DNA from: an uncultured Helicobacteraceae bacterium
GTDB lineage: Bacteria > Campylobacterota > Campylobacteria > Campylobacterales > Helicobacteraceae
Assembly (NCBI GenBank): GCA_944323755.1
Contig: CALUTR010000001.1
Coordinates: 299,459-363,458, forward strand
Reading direction: 5' to 3'
DNA length: 64,000 nucleotides
Shown here: positions 20,252-29,081 of the stretch, one piece after another
Layout: the number at the start of each line of letters is the position of its first letter
Numbering within the stretch: the first letter of the stretch is position 1
Made by a program: the position numbers and the translations under genes
The notes under the pieces: generated by a model
The model's input: the letters and a program-made list of their open reading frames with translations, nothing else
The model's database searches: none
What the model was told of the DNA's origin: nothing

Positions 20252-20883
20252 ATATTCAGCTTAGGCGTATGGTTGATCTTATAGATTCTAAGTTTAGGTT
20301 ATCACTAAATGTAAAAGAGGCTATGCTTAGGGTTCCTAGAGAGGTATTTGTACCCTCTGCTATGCTTCATAATGCATATAATCTTGATGCATTACCAATA
20401 GGTTTAAATCAATATATAAGCTCTCCTTTTACTGTTGCTAAAATGACACAATATTTAGATAGTGATGGTTGTGATAGTGTATTAGAGATAGGCTGTGGTA
20501 GCGGATATCAAGCGGCAGTATTGAGTAAATTATTTAGGAGAGTATTTAGTATAGAGAGGATTGATAAGCTAAAAAGAGAGGCTGCAGATAGGTTTAAAAT
20601 GCTTGGCATTATGAATGTTAGTATTAAATTTGGTGATGGACAAAGTGGCTGGGAGATGTATTCTCCATTTGATAGAATCTTATTTTCTGCTGCAACTTCA
20701 GTTATTTCAGAGAAGCTAGTTGATCAGTTAGTAGAGGGTGGTATTGTTGTTGCACCAATGATAGAAGCTAACAACAAACAAGTAATCAAGCGTTTTGTAA
20801 AGAAGAATTCTAAATTGCATTTGCTTGATTCTAAGGGTGAGTGCTCATTTGTTCTTGTAAAAAATAATGTGGAGAATTGTTGA
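20248..20883 (+). CDS. pcm: Protein-L-isoaspartate O-methyltransferase
   Basis: A 211-residue SAM-dependent enzyme that repairs isoaspartyl damage in proteins. It has the family N-terminal region with VPREVFVP, the SSPFTVAKM segment and the SAM-binding motif VLEIGCGSGYQAAVLS. Length is typical. It overlaps both neighbours by a few bases, within the run nrdB-amidase-pcm-prepilin peptidase. Confidence 0.93.
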   Translation: MNIQLRRMVDLIDSKFRLSLNVKEAMLRVPREVFVPSAMLHNAYNLDALPIGLNQYISSPFTVAKMTQYLDSDGCDSVLEIGCGSGYQAAVLSKLFRRVFSIERIDKLKREAADRFKMLGIMNVSIKFGDGQSGWEMYSPFDRILFSAATSVISEKLVDQLVEGGIVVAPMIEANNKQVIKRFVKKNSKLHLLDSKGECSFVLVKNNVENC

Positions 20884-21632
20884 TGTTAGGTTTGGTAGCT
20901 ATATTGCTTGGGCTTTGTTTTGGCTCATTTTTGAATGTTTTAATTATTAGAATCCCGCAAAATAAGAGTGTTGTGCTTCCGCCAAGTAGCTGTAATAAAT
21001 GTGGTAATAAACTAAAGCCATATCATAATATTCCTGTTTTATCATATATATTTTTAGGTGGAAAATGTGGGTTTTGCAAGAGTAAAATCTCTATTATATA
21101 TCCTATTGTTGAGGTGATTTCAGGGATTCTTGCATATGCTGTGTATTTGAAATTTGATTATACATTTTGTGCTTTATTTATAGGTCTTAGTGTACTGCTA
21201 TTGTTTGCTTTGTGTATTATTGATTTAAAAACACTAGAGGTTCCAGATAGTGTGAATTTTTCTGCATTAATATTTGCAATAATTGGCGGAATCTTATATT
21301 TTGAGGATTTTTTATTTGCTATAGCTAGCGCATTTTCTTTGGCTGGATTTTTTACTTTGCTTAGATTTGCTATGCAAACTTTGATAAAAAAAGATGTCTT
21401 AGGCGAGGGCGATATTATTGTTGTCGCGACTATGGGGGCTTTACTTGGGTGGAAAATCACCTTTTTTGCTATATTTTTATCAGCAGTTTTTGCTTTAGTA
21501 ATTTTACTTGCATTGTCAAAAAAGGATTATAAGATTCCATTTGTTCCATTTTTATTTCTAGGGACATTGCCTTGCTTATTTTTCCCAGATTTCTTTAACA
21601 GTTATATAACAAATTATCTTTTACAAGCTTGA
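20883..21632 (+). CDS. Prepilin peptidase (type IV leader peptidase, A24)
   Basis: A polytopic membrane aspartyl protease of about 249 residues. It has the N-terminal GSFLNVLIIRIP motif, a cytoplasmic zinc-type cysteine set (CNKCG and CGFC), and both catalytic aspartates, in DLKTLEVPD and GEGD. It removes leader peptides from prepilins or pseudopilins and usually N-methylates them. The ATG at 20883 (overlapping the pcm stop, GGAG eight bases upstream) is preferred over a TTG at 20877. No pilin or type II secretion gene is nearby. H. pylori is not known to use such an enzyme, while Campylobacter competence does. Confidence 0.9.
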   Translation: MLGLVAILLGLCFGSFLNVLIIRIPQNKSVVLPPSSCNKCGNKLKPYHNIPVLSYIFLGGKCGFCKSKISIIYPIVEVISGILAYAVYLKFDYTFCALFIGLSVLLLFALCIIDLKTLEVPDSVNFSALIFAIIGGILYFEDFLFAIASAFSLAGFFTLLRFAMQTLIKKDVLGEGDIIVVATMGALLGWKITFFAIFLSAVFALVILLALSKKDYKIPFVPFLFLGTLPCLFFPDFFNSYITNYLLQA

Positions 21633-21639
21633 GCATATA

Positions 21640-22686
21640 ATGATTGCTTTGGATTTTTTTAAAAGCAGTATAAGGTATTATTTATTTTTATCATTTGCAA
21701 AATTATTTTTTATTTTTTTTATTGTTTTATTTTTTATATCATCGATTGTTGTTTTGATAGGTATAGCAGGTGTAACATTTGTAGTAAAGATTTCTTTTAG
21801 TGAATTATTGTATTTGTATTTATATTCTTTGCCAAATAGTGTGTTTTTTATCCTTCCTATTACATTTTTTGCTACGGCTGTTTTGTCATTATCAAAATTA
21901 TCTTATGATTCAGAATTATTGGTATTTTTTTCATTAGGAATAAGTCCTAATGCAATCATAAGAGTCTTTTTGCCAATTAGTGTGCTAATAAGTGTAACAC
22001 TTCTTATTTTCTCTCTTGCTATTGTGCCATTGTCTAATTCCGCATATAGAAATTTTATCGATAAGAAAAAAACAAATATCGATGTTAATATTAAGCCTGG
22101 TGAATTTGGTCAAAAACTAGGTGATTGGTTGATTTATGTAGATGAAGTCCATAAAAGAGAATATTATAATTTAGTTTTATTTTCAAAAAAAGGGTTAGAT
22201 TTTGAGAGTTTTATACTTTCAACAAGTGGTAACGCAAATAATAAATTTGGTATTTTTGAGATGAATTTATATGATGGTATCGCATATATTGCAGAAAACG
22301 ATAATTTTAAAAAAATTGTATTTGAAAATATGATTGTAAGGAGCAAGCTAGGTGAGCCACAGCTTAGAAGCTATGATTTGTTTGATTATTGGCGTAGAGC
22401 ATTTGATGGAAGCTCAAAGAAAATATCACAAACATTTTCACAATCTATTTTAATCTCTCTTTTTCCATTATTTAGTGTTGCTTTGCTACCTTTATTTGGG
22501 ATTGCAAATCCTAGATTCCATAAGAATTTTTCTTATTTATATATTATAGTTTCAATTTTAATTTTTTATATCTTTACATATTTTATTTCAAATTATATGC
22601 CATTGCTTGGGATTATTCCGTTTTTGGCATTATGGGGTTTAATATCTTACTTGTTATATAAGAGATATATATTGCGTTATTACTGA
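21640..22686 (+). CDS. LptF/LptG family LPS export permease
   Basis: A 348-residue protein with the YjgP/YjgQ layout: three N-terminal transmembrane helices, a periplasmic jellyroll domain (about 130-250) and three C-terminal helices. Such proteins form the permease of the LptB2FG ABC transporter that extracts lipopolysaccharide from the inner membrane. Which of LptF or LptG this is cannot be decided from sequence alone. It sits just upstream of the ADP-heptose genes, fitting an envelope role. The start, ATG at 21640, comes 8 bp after the prepilin peptidase stop. Confidence 0.87.
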   Translation: MIALDFFKSSIRYYLFLSFAKLFFIFFIVLFFISSIVVLIGIAGVTFVVKISFSELLYLYLYSLPNSVFFILPITFFATAVLSLSKLSYDSELLVFFSLGISPNAIIRVFLPISVLISVTLLIFSLAIVPLSNSAYRNFIDKKKTNIDVNIKPGEFGQKLGDWLIYVDEVHKREYYNLVLFSKKGLDFESFILSTSGNANNKFGIFEMNLYDGIAYIAENDNFKKIVFENMIVRSKLGEPQLRSYDLFDYWRRAFDGSSKKISQTFSQSILISLFPLFSVALLPLFGIANPRFHKNFSYLYIIVSILIFYIFTYFISNYMPLLGIIPFLALWGLISYLLYKRYILRYY

Positions 22687-22698
22687 TTTGGGGTTTGT

Positions 22699-23370
22699 GT
22701 GAATAATATTGATTTGATTTCATTGTTTTTTATTGCACTTAGCGCTTCATTTGGACATTGCATTGGTATGTGTGGTGGAATAGTTATGGCATATAGCAGA
22801 ATACAATTGCAAAATAATATATCTAGCATAGCATCGCATTTTATATATGGTTTTGGTAGGATTACTACATATATGATTATTGGTGCAATTAGCGCATTTC
22901 TAGGTAGCGGTATAACTATTTCACAAAGTGCAAAAGGTGGATTTTTTATCATCATTGGTTTTATTATGGTTTTATTTGGAATCTTATTTCTTTTGAGACC
23001 TAAAGTGCTTGCGTTATTTGAGATCAATATAGCAAATAGCAGAATCTTTAAAAAAATATTTTCTTTTGCATTAAGTAGGAATAATTTATTTAGTTTTTAT
23101 TTGATAGGTCTTTTAAATGGTGCTATACCTTGTGGAGTGGTGTATTTTTTTGCATTAAGTGCAAGTGTTAGCGGTAGCTTGGTAAATGGTGCATTTATAA
23201 TGCTTGTATTTGGTATTGCTACACTTATACCTATGGTTTTATTTGGATTATTTAACTCGTTTTTATCTAGCATAAAATATAGAAGCATTATGAATAAGAT
23301 ACTCTGTGTTTTGATTGTGCTATTTGGAGTTTATACTATTATCAAGGGCTTTAGGATTTTATTTTCTTAA
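22699..23370 (+). CDS. UreH/SafE-type six-helix membrane protein
   Basis: A 223-residue membrane protein with about six helices. It opens with the GHCIGMCGGIVMA motif typical of the UreH/DsbD-like family often annotated as sulfite exporter TauE/SafE, and has a second GAIPCGVVYFF cysteine-proline motif near residue 140. Relatives are linked to metal transport or cytochrome oxidase biogenesis. Start GTG at 22699; the preceding GGGG serves as a weak RBS. Its substrate is unknown. Confidence 0.78.
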   Translation: MNNIDLISLFFIALSASFGHCIGMCGGIVMAYSRIQLQNNISSIASHFIYGFGRITTYMIIGAISAFLGSGITISQSAKGGFFIIIGFIMVLFGILFLLRPKVLALFEINIANSRIFKKIFSFALSRNNLFSFYLIGLLNGAIPCGVVYFFALSASVSGSLVNGAFIMLVFGIATLIPMVLFGLFNSFLSSIKYRSIMNKILCVLIVLFGVYTIIKGFRILFS

Positions 23371-23381
23371 AAAGGTGATTT

Positions 23382-23894
23382 ATGCAAAAGGCTGTATTTT
23401 TTGATAGAGATGGCGTTATAAATATAGATACGGAATATGTTTATAAGATAGAGGATTTTGTGTATGTTGATGGATTTTTAGATTTGTTTAGATCGTGTAA
23501 AGAAAAAGGCTTCTTATTATTTGTGGTTACAAATCAATCAGGAATTGGAAGGGGGTATTACACATTAGATGATTTTCTTAAGTTAAGTGCATTTATGCAA
23601 AGTGATTTGAATACTAGATTTGGGTTTTGTTTTGATAAGATTTATTATTGTGCTCATAATGCAGAGTCTGCGTGTGAGTGTAGAAAGCCAAAAAGTGGTA
23701 TGATAGAGCAAGCATTAAATGATTTTGATATTGATTTGAGTTGTTCGTATATCATTGGTGATAAGGAGAGTGATATAGAAGCTGGTATAAATGGAGGTAT
23801 AAAAACAACTATTTTATTTAATAGATATAATGCCAAATCAAAGGCAGATTTTATTGTAGATTCTCTTTATAAGGTAAATAGTATAATAAATTAA
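23382..23894 (+). CDS. gmhB: Heptose 1,7-bisphosphate phosphatase GmhB
   Basis: A 170-residue HAD-family phosphatase that removes the C7 phosphate of D-glycero-D-manno-heptose 1,7-bisphosphate. HAD motif I is FFDRDGVIN, motif II VVTNQSG, and motif IV GDKESD. The zinc-binding loop has Cys and His residues (YCAHNAESACECRKP), the GmhB signature. It is the first gene of the ADP-heptose cluster. ATG follows AAAAGGTG. Confidence 0.94.
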   Translation: MQKAVFFDRDGVINIDTEYVYKIEDFVYVDGFLDLFRSCKEKGFLLFVVTNQSGIGRGYYTLDDFLKLSAFMQSDLNTRFGFCFDKIYYCAHNAESACECRKPKSGMIEQALNDFDIDLSCSYIIGDKESDIEAGINGGIKTTILFNRYNAKSKADFIVDSLYKVNSIIN

Positions 23895-23906
23895 TTTTTA
23901 GGGGTA

Positions 23907-24914
23907 ATGATGAAATATATTTATGATGATTTACAAGGAAAGAACATTCTAATTACAGGTGGCGCAGGGTTTATTGGTAGTAATATTGCGCATTATTTGA
24001 ATAAATACCACCCAGAATCTAATATATTTATATTTGATAAATTTAGGGATAATACGACTTTTGAAAATGGAAATTTCACATCACTTGGGCATTTTAAAAA
24101 TTTACTAAATATCAAAGGCAAAATTATTATTGGTGACTTAGCAAATAAAAATGATCTAAAAAAGCTTGATAATTACAAATTTGATTATATATTTCATCAA
24201 GGGGCTATTTCTGATACTACTTGCAAAGATCAAGGTCTTATATTGAAGACAAATTATGAGAGTTTAGAATATTTTATAGATAAGGTAAAAGAGAGTGAAG
24301 GAATGCTCATTTATGCTTCCTCTGCTGCAATATATGGAAACTCATCAGCACCAAATGTAGTTGGTGATGGTGAAAATCCAGAGAATGTCTATGGATATTC
24401 AAAGTTGTTAATGGATATGAGATTGCAAGAAATAATCAATAATAGTGATGATGAAAACTTTAAAATCATTTCTCTTAGATATTTTAATGTTTATGGAAAG
24501 GGTGAGTATTTTAAAGGATCTACCGCATCAATGGTACTTCAATTAGCTCTTCAGGCATTAAAAAATAAAAAGGTAAAATTATTTGAATTTGGCGAACAGC
24601 TTAGGGATTTTATCTATATAAAAGATGTAATACAAGCAAACATCAAAGCTATAGAATCAAATAAAAGTGGAGTTTATAATGTAGGAAGCGGACAAGCACG
24701 AAGTTTTAATGATATTATTGAAATTTTGAAATTACATCTTGGTGATTTTGAAGTAGAATACATTAAAAATCCATATAATTTTTATCAAAATCACACACAA
24801 GCAGATATTTCTACAACGATAAAAGATTTGTTTTATGAACCTAGATATACTTTAGAAACTGGAATTGAAGATTATATTGATGAGATAAAAAGGATATATA
24901 AAGACGAAAGATGA
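23907..24914 (+). CDS. hldD: ADP-glycero-manno-heptose 6-epimerase
   Basis: A 335-residue extended short-chain dehydrogenase that makes the L,D-heptose donor for the LPS inner core. The NAD(P)-binding motif GGAGFIGSN is at about residues 18-26 and the catalytic YGYSK occurs in NVYGYSKLLMDM. Length is typical. The gene's last four bases overlap the start of hldE (ATGA). Confidence 0.95.
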   Translation: MMKYIYDDLQGKNILITGGAGFIGSNIAHYLNKYHPESNIFIFDKFRDNTTFENGNFTSLGHFKNLLNIKGKIIIGDLANKNDLKKLDNYKFDYIFHQGAISDTTCKDQGLILKTNYESLEYFIDKVKESEGMLIYASSAAIYGNSSAPNVVGDGENPENVYGYSKLLMDMRLQEIINNSDDENFKIISLRYFNVYGKGEYFKGSTASMVLQLALQALKNKKVKLFEFGEQLRDFIYIKDVIQANIKAIESNKSGVYNVGSGQARSFNDIIEILKLHLGDFEVEYIKNPYNFYQNHTQADISTTIKDLFYEPRYTLETGIEDYIDEIKRIYKDER

Positions 24915-26299
24915 TCGATCTATTTAATTGTAAGCCGAATATTTTAGTTGTTGGCGATTTAATGCTTGATAATTATATTTATGGTGAATGCAGTAGAATC
25001 TCCCCTGAGGCACCTGTGCCTGTATTTAAAATAAAAAATGAAGATAATCGTTTAGGTGGCGCGTGTAATGTAGCAAATAACTTGTCTGTGCTTGGCGCAA
25101 GTGTCGCTTTGTGTGGTTTTATAGGTGATGATTATGATGGTAAAATTTTGCTATCAATGTTAGATGAGTTGTCTATTGATACAGAATTGATAATTACTAT
25201 GTCAAATTACCACACTATCAAAAAAACACGACTTTTAGCACAGAATCAACAGATGATGAGAGTTGATAAAGAGTGCGATGAGGTTTATTTTGATTTTTCA
25301 AAATTATTAAATACCATAGAATCTCGCATTAATAATTTTGATAGCATTATCATAAGTGATTATGCAAAAGGTGTGCTGTCGTTTGATTTCACTCAAGGTT
25401 TAATTTCATTAGCAAATAAGCATAATATATCAATTTTGTGTGACCCAAAGGGAGTTGATTATTCAAAATATGCAAATTCGACAATAATTACGCCAAATAA
25501 AAAAGAAGCCCAAAGTGCTACGAATATAAAAATAAATTCAAAAGATTCTTTACTGCAAGCAGGATTTAAATTGAAAAATGATTTAAACTTAAAATATTCA
25601 ATAATCACACTTAGCGAAGATGGAATGGCGATATTTGGCGATGAAATGGTAGAGATTCCAACACTTGCACAAGAAGTATTTGATGTAACAGGCGCAGGTG
25701 ATAGTGTGATTGCTGCTCTTGCATTTGGTCTATCTTGTGGTCTTGATATATATAAAAGTGCTAGCTTTGCAAATGCTGCTGCTGCCGTAGTTGTAGGCAA
25801 AGTTGGAAGTGCTACTGCAAAATTAAGTGAAATAATGAATTATAATCCTGATTTATCTTATATAGATGATTTTTCATTAATTGAAAATTTAAAAAAAGAT
25901 GGCAAAAAGATCGTATTTACAAATGGTTGTTTTGATATCTTGCACAGAGGTCATATTGCGTATTTAAAGCAAGCAAAGAGCTTTGGAGATATTTTGGTTA
26001 TTGGTTTAAATAGTGATCTTTCAATAAAACGACTAAAAGGTAATGATAGACCCATTAATAACCAAGATGATAGATTGTTTTTGCTTCAGAATCTATCTTG
26101 TGTTGATTTTGTTATCATTTTTAATGAAGATACGCCATATGAGTTGATAAGCAAAATTAAGCCAGATATTTTAGTAAAAGGTGGTGATTATCGGGATAAG
26201 GAAGTCGTTGGTAGTGATATTGTAGCAGAATTGAAAATTGTTGATTTTGTAGAGAATAAGAGCACAACAAATATTATTAATAAAATTAGAGGTGAGTAA
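24911..26299 (+). CDS. hldE: Bifunctional heptose kinase / adenylyltransferase HldE
   Basis: A 462-residue two-domain enzyme. The N-terminal PfkB-type kinase (about 1-315) has GDLMLDNYIYG and the ribokinase signature DVTGAGDSV, which phosphorylate heptose 7-phosphate at C1. The C-terminal cytidylyltransferase-like domain (about 325-462) has FTNGCFDILHRGH and adds AMP. The two steps flank the GmhB reaction. The order gmhB-hldD-hldE-gmhA is that recalled for H. pylori. Confidence 0.96.
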   Translation: MIDLFNCKPNILVVGDLMLDNYIYGECSRISPEAPVPVFKIKNEDNRLGGACNVANNLSVLGASVALCGFIGDDYDGKILLSMLDELSIDTELIITMSNYHTIKKTRLLAQNQQMMRVDKECDEVYFDFSKLLNTIESRINNFDSIIISDYAKGVLSFDFTQGLISLANKHNISILCDPKGVDYSKYANSTIITPNKKEAQSATNIKINSKDSLLQAGFKLKNDLNLKYSIITLSEDGMAIFGDEMVEIPTLAQEVFDVTGAGDSVIAALAFGLSCGLDIYKSASFANAAAAVVVGKVGSATAKLSEIMNYNPDLSYIDDFSLIENLKKDGKKIVFTNGCFDILHRGHIAYLKQAKSFGDILVIGLNSDLSIKRLKGNDRPINNQDDRLFLLQNLSCVDFVIIFNEDTPYELISKIKPDILVKGGDYRDKEVVGSDIVAELKIVDFVENKSTTNIINKIRGE

Positions 26300-26866
26300 A
26301 TGAAGGATTTTATACAGAGTGAGTTTTTTTCACATATTGATACGGCACAGAGCACTTTAAGGTTATTGGTTGATGATATATTGAGTGCTTGTGATGTGAT
26401 GATTGAAGCACTAAAAAATGGTAATAAGATTATGGTTTGTGGGAATGGCGGTTCTGCGGCTGATTCTCAACATTTTGCTGCTGAATTAAGTGGTAGATAT
26501 AAATTAGATAGAGATGCTATAAGTTGTGTGGCTTTGACGACGGATACATCGGCGCTGACTGCCATTGGTAATGATTTTGGTTTTGATTTTATATTTTCAA
26601 GACAGGTTGAGGCACTTGCTAAAAGTGGAGATGTATTGTTTGCTATATCAACAAGCGGAGAATCTAGTAATGTGATAAAAGCAGCAAATGTTGCTAAATC
26701 AAAGGGTTGTAAGATTATTGGATTAAGCGGTAAAGGTGGAGGCGAGTTAAATTCTTATTGTGATTTAAATATTATTATTCCAAGTTCTAGCACACCTAGA
26801 ATCCAAGAAATGCATTTGATTATTGAGCATATTATTTGTGATATTATTGAGAGAGAGTTCGTGTGA
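26300..26866 (+). CDS. gmhA: Sedoheptulose 7-phosphate isomerase GmhA
   Basis: A 188-residue SIS-domain isomerase that converts sedoheptulose 7-phosphate to D-glycero-D-manno-heptose 7-phosphate, the first committed step to ADP-heptose. The [17 protein letters not shown] motif and the STSGESSNV phosphosugar-binding loop are intact. The gene starts directly after the hldE stop, and its last four bases overlap the next gene. Confidence 0.95.
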   Translation: MKDFIQSEFFSHIDTAQSTLRLLVDDILSACDVMIEALKNGNKIMVCGNGGSAADSQHFAAELSGRYKLDRDAISCVALTTDTSALTAIGNDFGFDFIFSRQVEALAKSGDVLFAISTSGESSNVIKAANVAKSKGCKIIGLSGKGGGELNSYCDLNIIIPSSSTPRIQEMHLIIEHIICDIIEREFV

Positions 26867-27438
26867 GTAGTGGCAGTGAGAAAATAGTATTCCCAAATCT
26901 TGAAGATTTCTTTTTAGAAAAAGCAAGAGATGGTGTGATAGTAAAATATGCAGATATTATTTTTGGAAAATATTTTATCTATATTCTTACACCTCAAAAT
27001 ATTCTATATCCTTGTGTGATTTATAATTACACGATGCAGCCAAAAGCATATTCAAAATACAATAAGCCTTTTATACATTTTTGTAATTGCAGTGAGCTTT
27101 GGAGTATATATAATGTAGATTCTACACTTTTGAAAGCAAAGATTCCAACTTGTAATTTATTTTATTTTCAAGTTGGTGTTGGACGTAATAATACAAATAA
27201 ATTATTTTATGATGTGGAGCTTCCATTTTGTCCTAAATGTGTAGATATTTATGAAAGATTGTTTTTAAAGTTTCATATTAATGAACATTTTGAACTTTGG
27301 AATATATTATTTGCGACCAAAAAGGTTATCAAGCTAGAAAAAATTGCAATTGAAGATGCGATTAATTTAGATTCTAAGTTTTTGGCTATGGATGTTGAAA
27401 TTTGTGATGGGTATTTCCATCTTAAACGAAGAAGTTAA
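26863..27438 (+). CDS. Unknown protein with CxC and CxxC motifs
   Basis: A 191-residue soluble protein that I do not recognise. GTG start overlapping the gmhA stop (GTGA), with a purine-rich RBS. It has two paired cysteine motifs, FCNCSELW and [13 protein letters not shown], which could hold a metal ion, and is otherwise mixed alpha/beta with many aromatic residues. No signal peptide or membrane segment. Tight coupling to gmhA suggests a role linked to the same operon, but function is unknown. Confidence 0.7.
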   Translation: MSSGSEKIVFPNLEDFFLEKARDGVIVKYADIIFGKYFIYILTPQNILYPCVIYNYTMQPKAYSKYNKPFIHFCNCSELWSIYNVDSTLLKAKIPTCNLFYFQVGVGRNNTNKLFYDVELPFCPKCVDIYERLFLKFHINEHFELWNILFATKKVIKLEKIAIEDAINLDSKFLAMDVEICDGYFHLKRRS

Positions 27439-27451
27439 ATGAGGAAATTTA

Positions 27452-27964
27452 ATGGCACTTTTTGGTAGTCTTGATGATTTTAAATCAATGTTTTATAAAA
27501 GTGAAGCATTGCAAATATTGCATCAATATTTATTAGATGCAATGGATAAAAATACAAATATTTATAATCGCATTGTAAATCTGAATTGTAGTGGCAATAG
27601 AGTGGAGAATAAAATTGATCTTGGATTTGATATGGTCGCAATAGAGCAGAGCTATAAGCTAGGTAATGAGGGTCAGTTTGAATCACATATGAAATACATT
27701 GATTTTCAGCTTGTAGTTTCTGGTAGTGAATGTATGAATTTTGGCAGTATTGGAGATTTTGATATTTATAGTAAATATGATTCTAGTAGAGATATTATTT
27801 TGTATCATCATAATGCAAACACCTCAACAGCTCTGTTAAAAAGCGGAACTTTGGCTGTATTTTTCCCATATGATGTACATAAAGGTGGAATCCCATTTAA
27901 TGATGAAAGTGTGTATAAAAGTGTTATAAAAGTTCCAAGTCAATTATTGAAGTTTTGTTTTTAG
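27452..27964 (+). CDS. YhcH/YjgK/YiaL family protein
   Basis: A 170-residue cupin-like protein of the YhcH/YjgK/YiaL family. The family motifs ESHMKYIDFQLVVSG (around residues 77-91) and FFPYDVHKGG are clear and contain candidate metal ligands. Members occur in sugar-acid and sialic acid operons, and some are called beta-galactosidase subunit beta; the reaction is not well defined. Start ATG after GAGGAAATTT. The stop (TAG) is immediately followed by the ATG of the DUF2147 gene. Confidence 0.83.
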   Translation: MALFGSLDDFKSMFYKSEALQILHQYLLDAMDKNTNIYNRIVNLNCSGNRVENKIDLGFDMVAIEQSYKLGNEGQFESHMKYIDFQLVVSGSECMNFGSIGDFDIYSKYDSSRDIILYHHNANTSTALLKSGTLAVFFPYDVHKGGIPFNDESVYKSVIKVPSQLLKFCF

Positions 27965-28468
27965 ATGATTAAAATTTTTAGTATTCTTAGTTTTTTGTCT
28001 GTTTTGCTATTTGGTAATGATTGCAAAAATATTGATGATATTACTGGATATTGGCTAAGCCCAAAAGATGAATTATCTGGTAGAAGTTCTATTGTAAAAA
28101 TTATAAAAAAAGATGGTAAATATTTTGGTTATAAAGTTGCATTTTTAGATTCTATTCCTAGTGGCAATGATGTGAAAAATGAGAGATATTCGCTAAGAGA
28201 TAGGAAAATATTAGGTAGCGTATATATTTATAATCTAGAGCGTAATTCAAATAATTCATATATTAATGGACGATATTATGATTTTTCGATAGGAAAGACT
28301 TTTCATTCTAAGTCGCGATTAGATTGTGATAGGCTTATTTTTATCATTAGTGTGGATAATATCGGTATGCTTGGATCAAAACAAATTTATCAATATCTTG
28401 ATGAAGATGATGTAAAATTTTATATCAAAGAGGAAATTCAGCCTGATTTTAGTGGTATAGATAATTAA
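27965..28468 (+). CDS. DUF2147 family exported protein
   Basis: A 167-residue protein with an N-terminal signal peptide (FSILSFLSVLLFGN) and the DUF2147 pattern ITGYWLSPKDE then SIVKIIKKDGKYFGYKV and a conserved region near GRYYDFSIGKTF. These are small periplasmic beta-rich proteins of unknown function. No RBS spacing is left upstream: the ATG directly follows the previous stop, so translation is probably coupled. Confidence 0.75.
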   Translation: MIKIFSILSFLSVLLFGNDCKNIDDITGYWLSPKDELSGRSSIVKIIKKDGKYFGYKVAFLDSIPSGNDVKNERYSLRDRKILGSVYIYNLERNSNNSYINGRYYDFSIGKTFHSKSRLDCDRLIFIISVDNIGMLGSKQIYQYLDEDDVKFYIKEEIQPDFSGIDN

Positions 28469-28481
28469 TAAGGAGTATTTT

Positions 28482-29081
28482 TTGAAGTTTAATAGAATGG
28501 TTTGGCAGTGGCTGATTGGTGCATTTCTTTTGGTGTGGATATTATTTAGTGCGCCAAAATTGACTTATATGCAGAGTTTTTTTAATATCATTGGATTGTT
28601 ATTGTTGTTTATTGGTATTATGGGGCGCTTATATGCAACTCTATATATTGGTGGTATGAAAAATAGTGGCAGTGATGGAAATAGCTTTATTAGTGATGGT
28701 ATTTATAGTGTGTGTAGGAATCCACTTTATTTTTTTTCATTTATTGCATTACTTGGAATATTGTTTTTAAAAGGGCAATTGATTTTGGTTGCAATTATTG
28801 CGGTTATTTTTTTGATTATATATAGATTCACAATCTTAAGTGAAGAGAAATTTTTAAGTGATAATTTTGGAGAATCTTATAAAGAGTTTTTAAAAAGTAC
28901 ACCTAGATTTTTCCCAGATTTTTCTAAATTCACATATAGTCAAAAATTAGAAATACGACCATTCTTTTTACATAAAGAGATAAAAAGGGCATTTGTGTGG
29001 ATATTTGGTGCATTTTGCATATATCTAGTATCATTTTTGCAAAGTTTTGGAGTATTACCCGTGCTTATAACTTCATATTGA
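28482..29081 (+). CDS. ICMT/PEMT-like membrane methyltransferase
   Basis: A 199-residue membrane protein with about five hydrophobic helices. It has the isoprenylcysteine carboxyl methyltransferase-like signature: DGIYSVCRNPLYFFSF (around 68-83) and a later EEKFLSDNFGESYKEF stretch. These proteins bind SAM in the membrane and methylate lipid or small hydrophobic substrates; the bacterial substrate here is unknown. The TTG start at 28482 follows AAGGAG. The 3' end overlaps the convergent ligA by 17 bp. Confidence 0.82.
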   Translation: MKFNRMVWQWLIGAFLLVWILFSAPKLTYMQSFFNIIGLLLLFIGIMGRLYATLYIGGMKNSGSDGNSFISDGIYSVCRNPLYFFSFIALLGILFLKGQLILVAIIAVIFLIIYRFTILSEEKFLSDNFGESYKEFLKSTPRFFPDFSKFTYSQKLEIRPFFLHKEIKRAFVWIFGAFCIYLVSFLQSFGVLPVLITSY

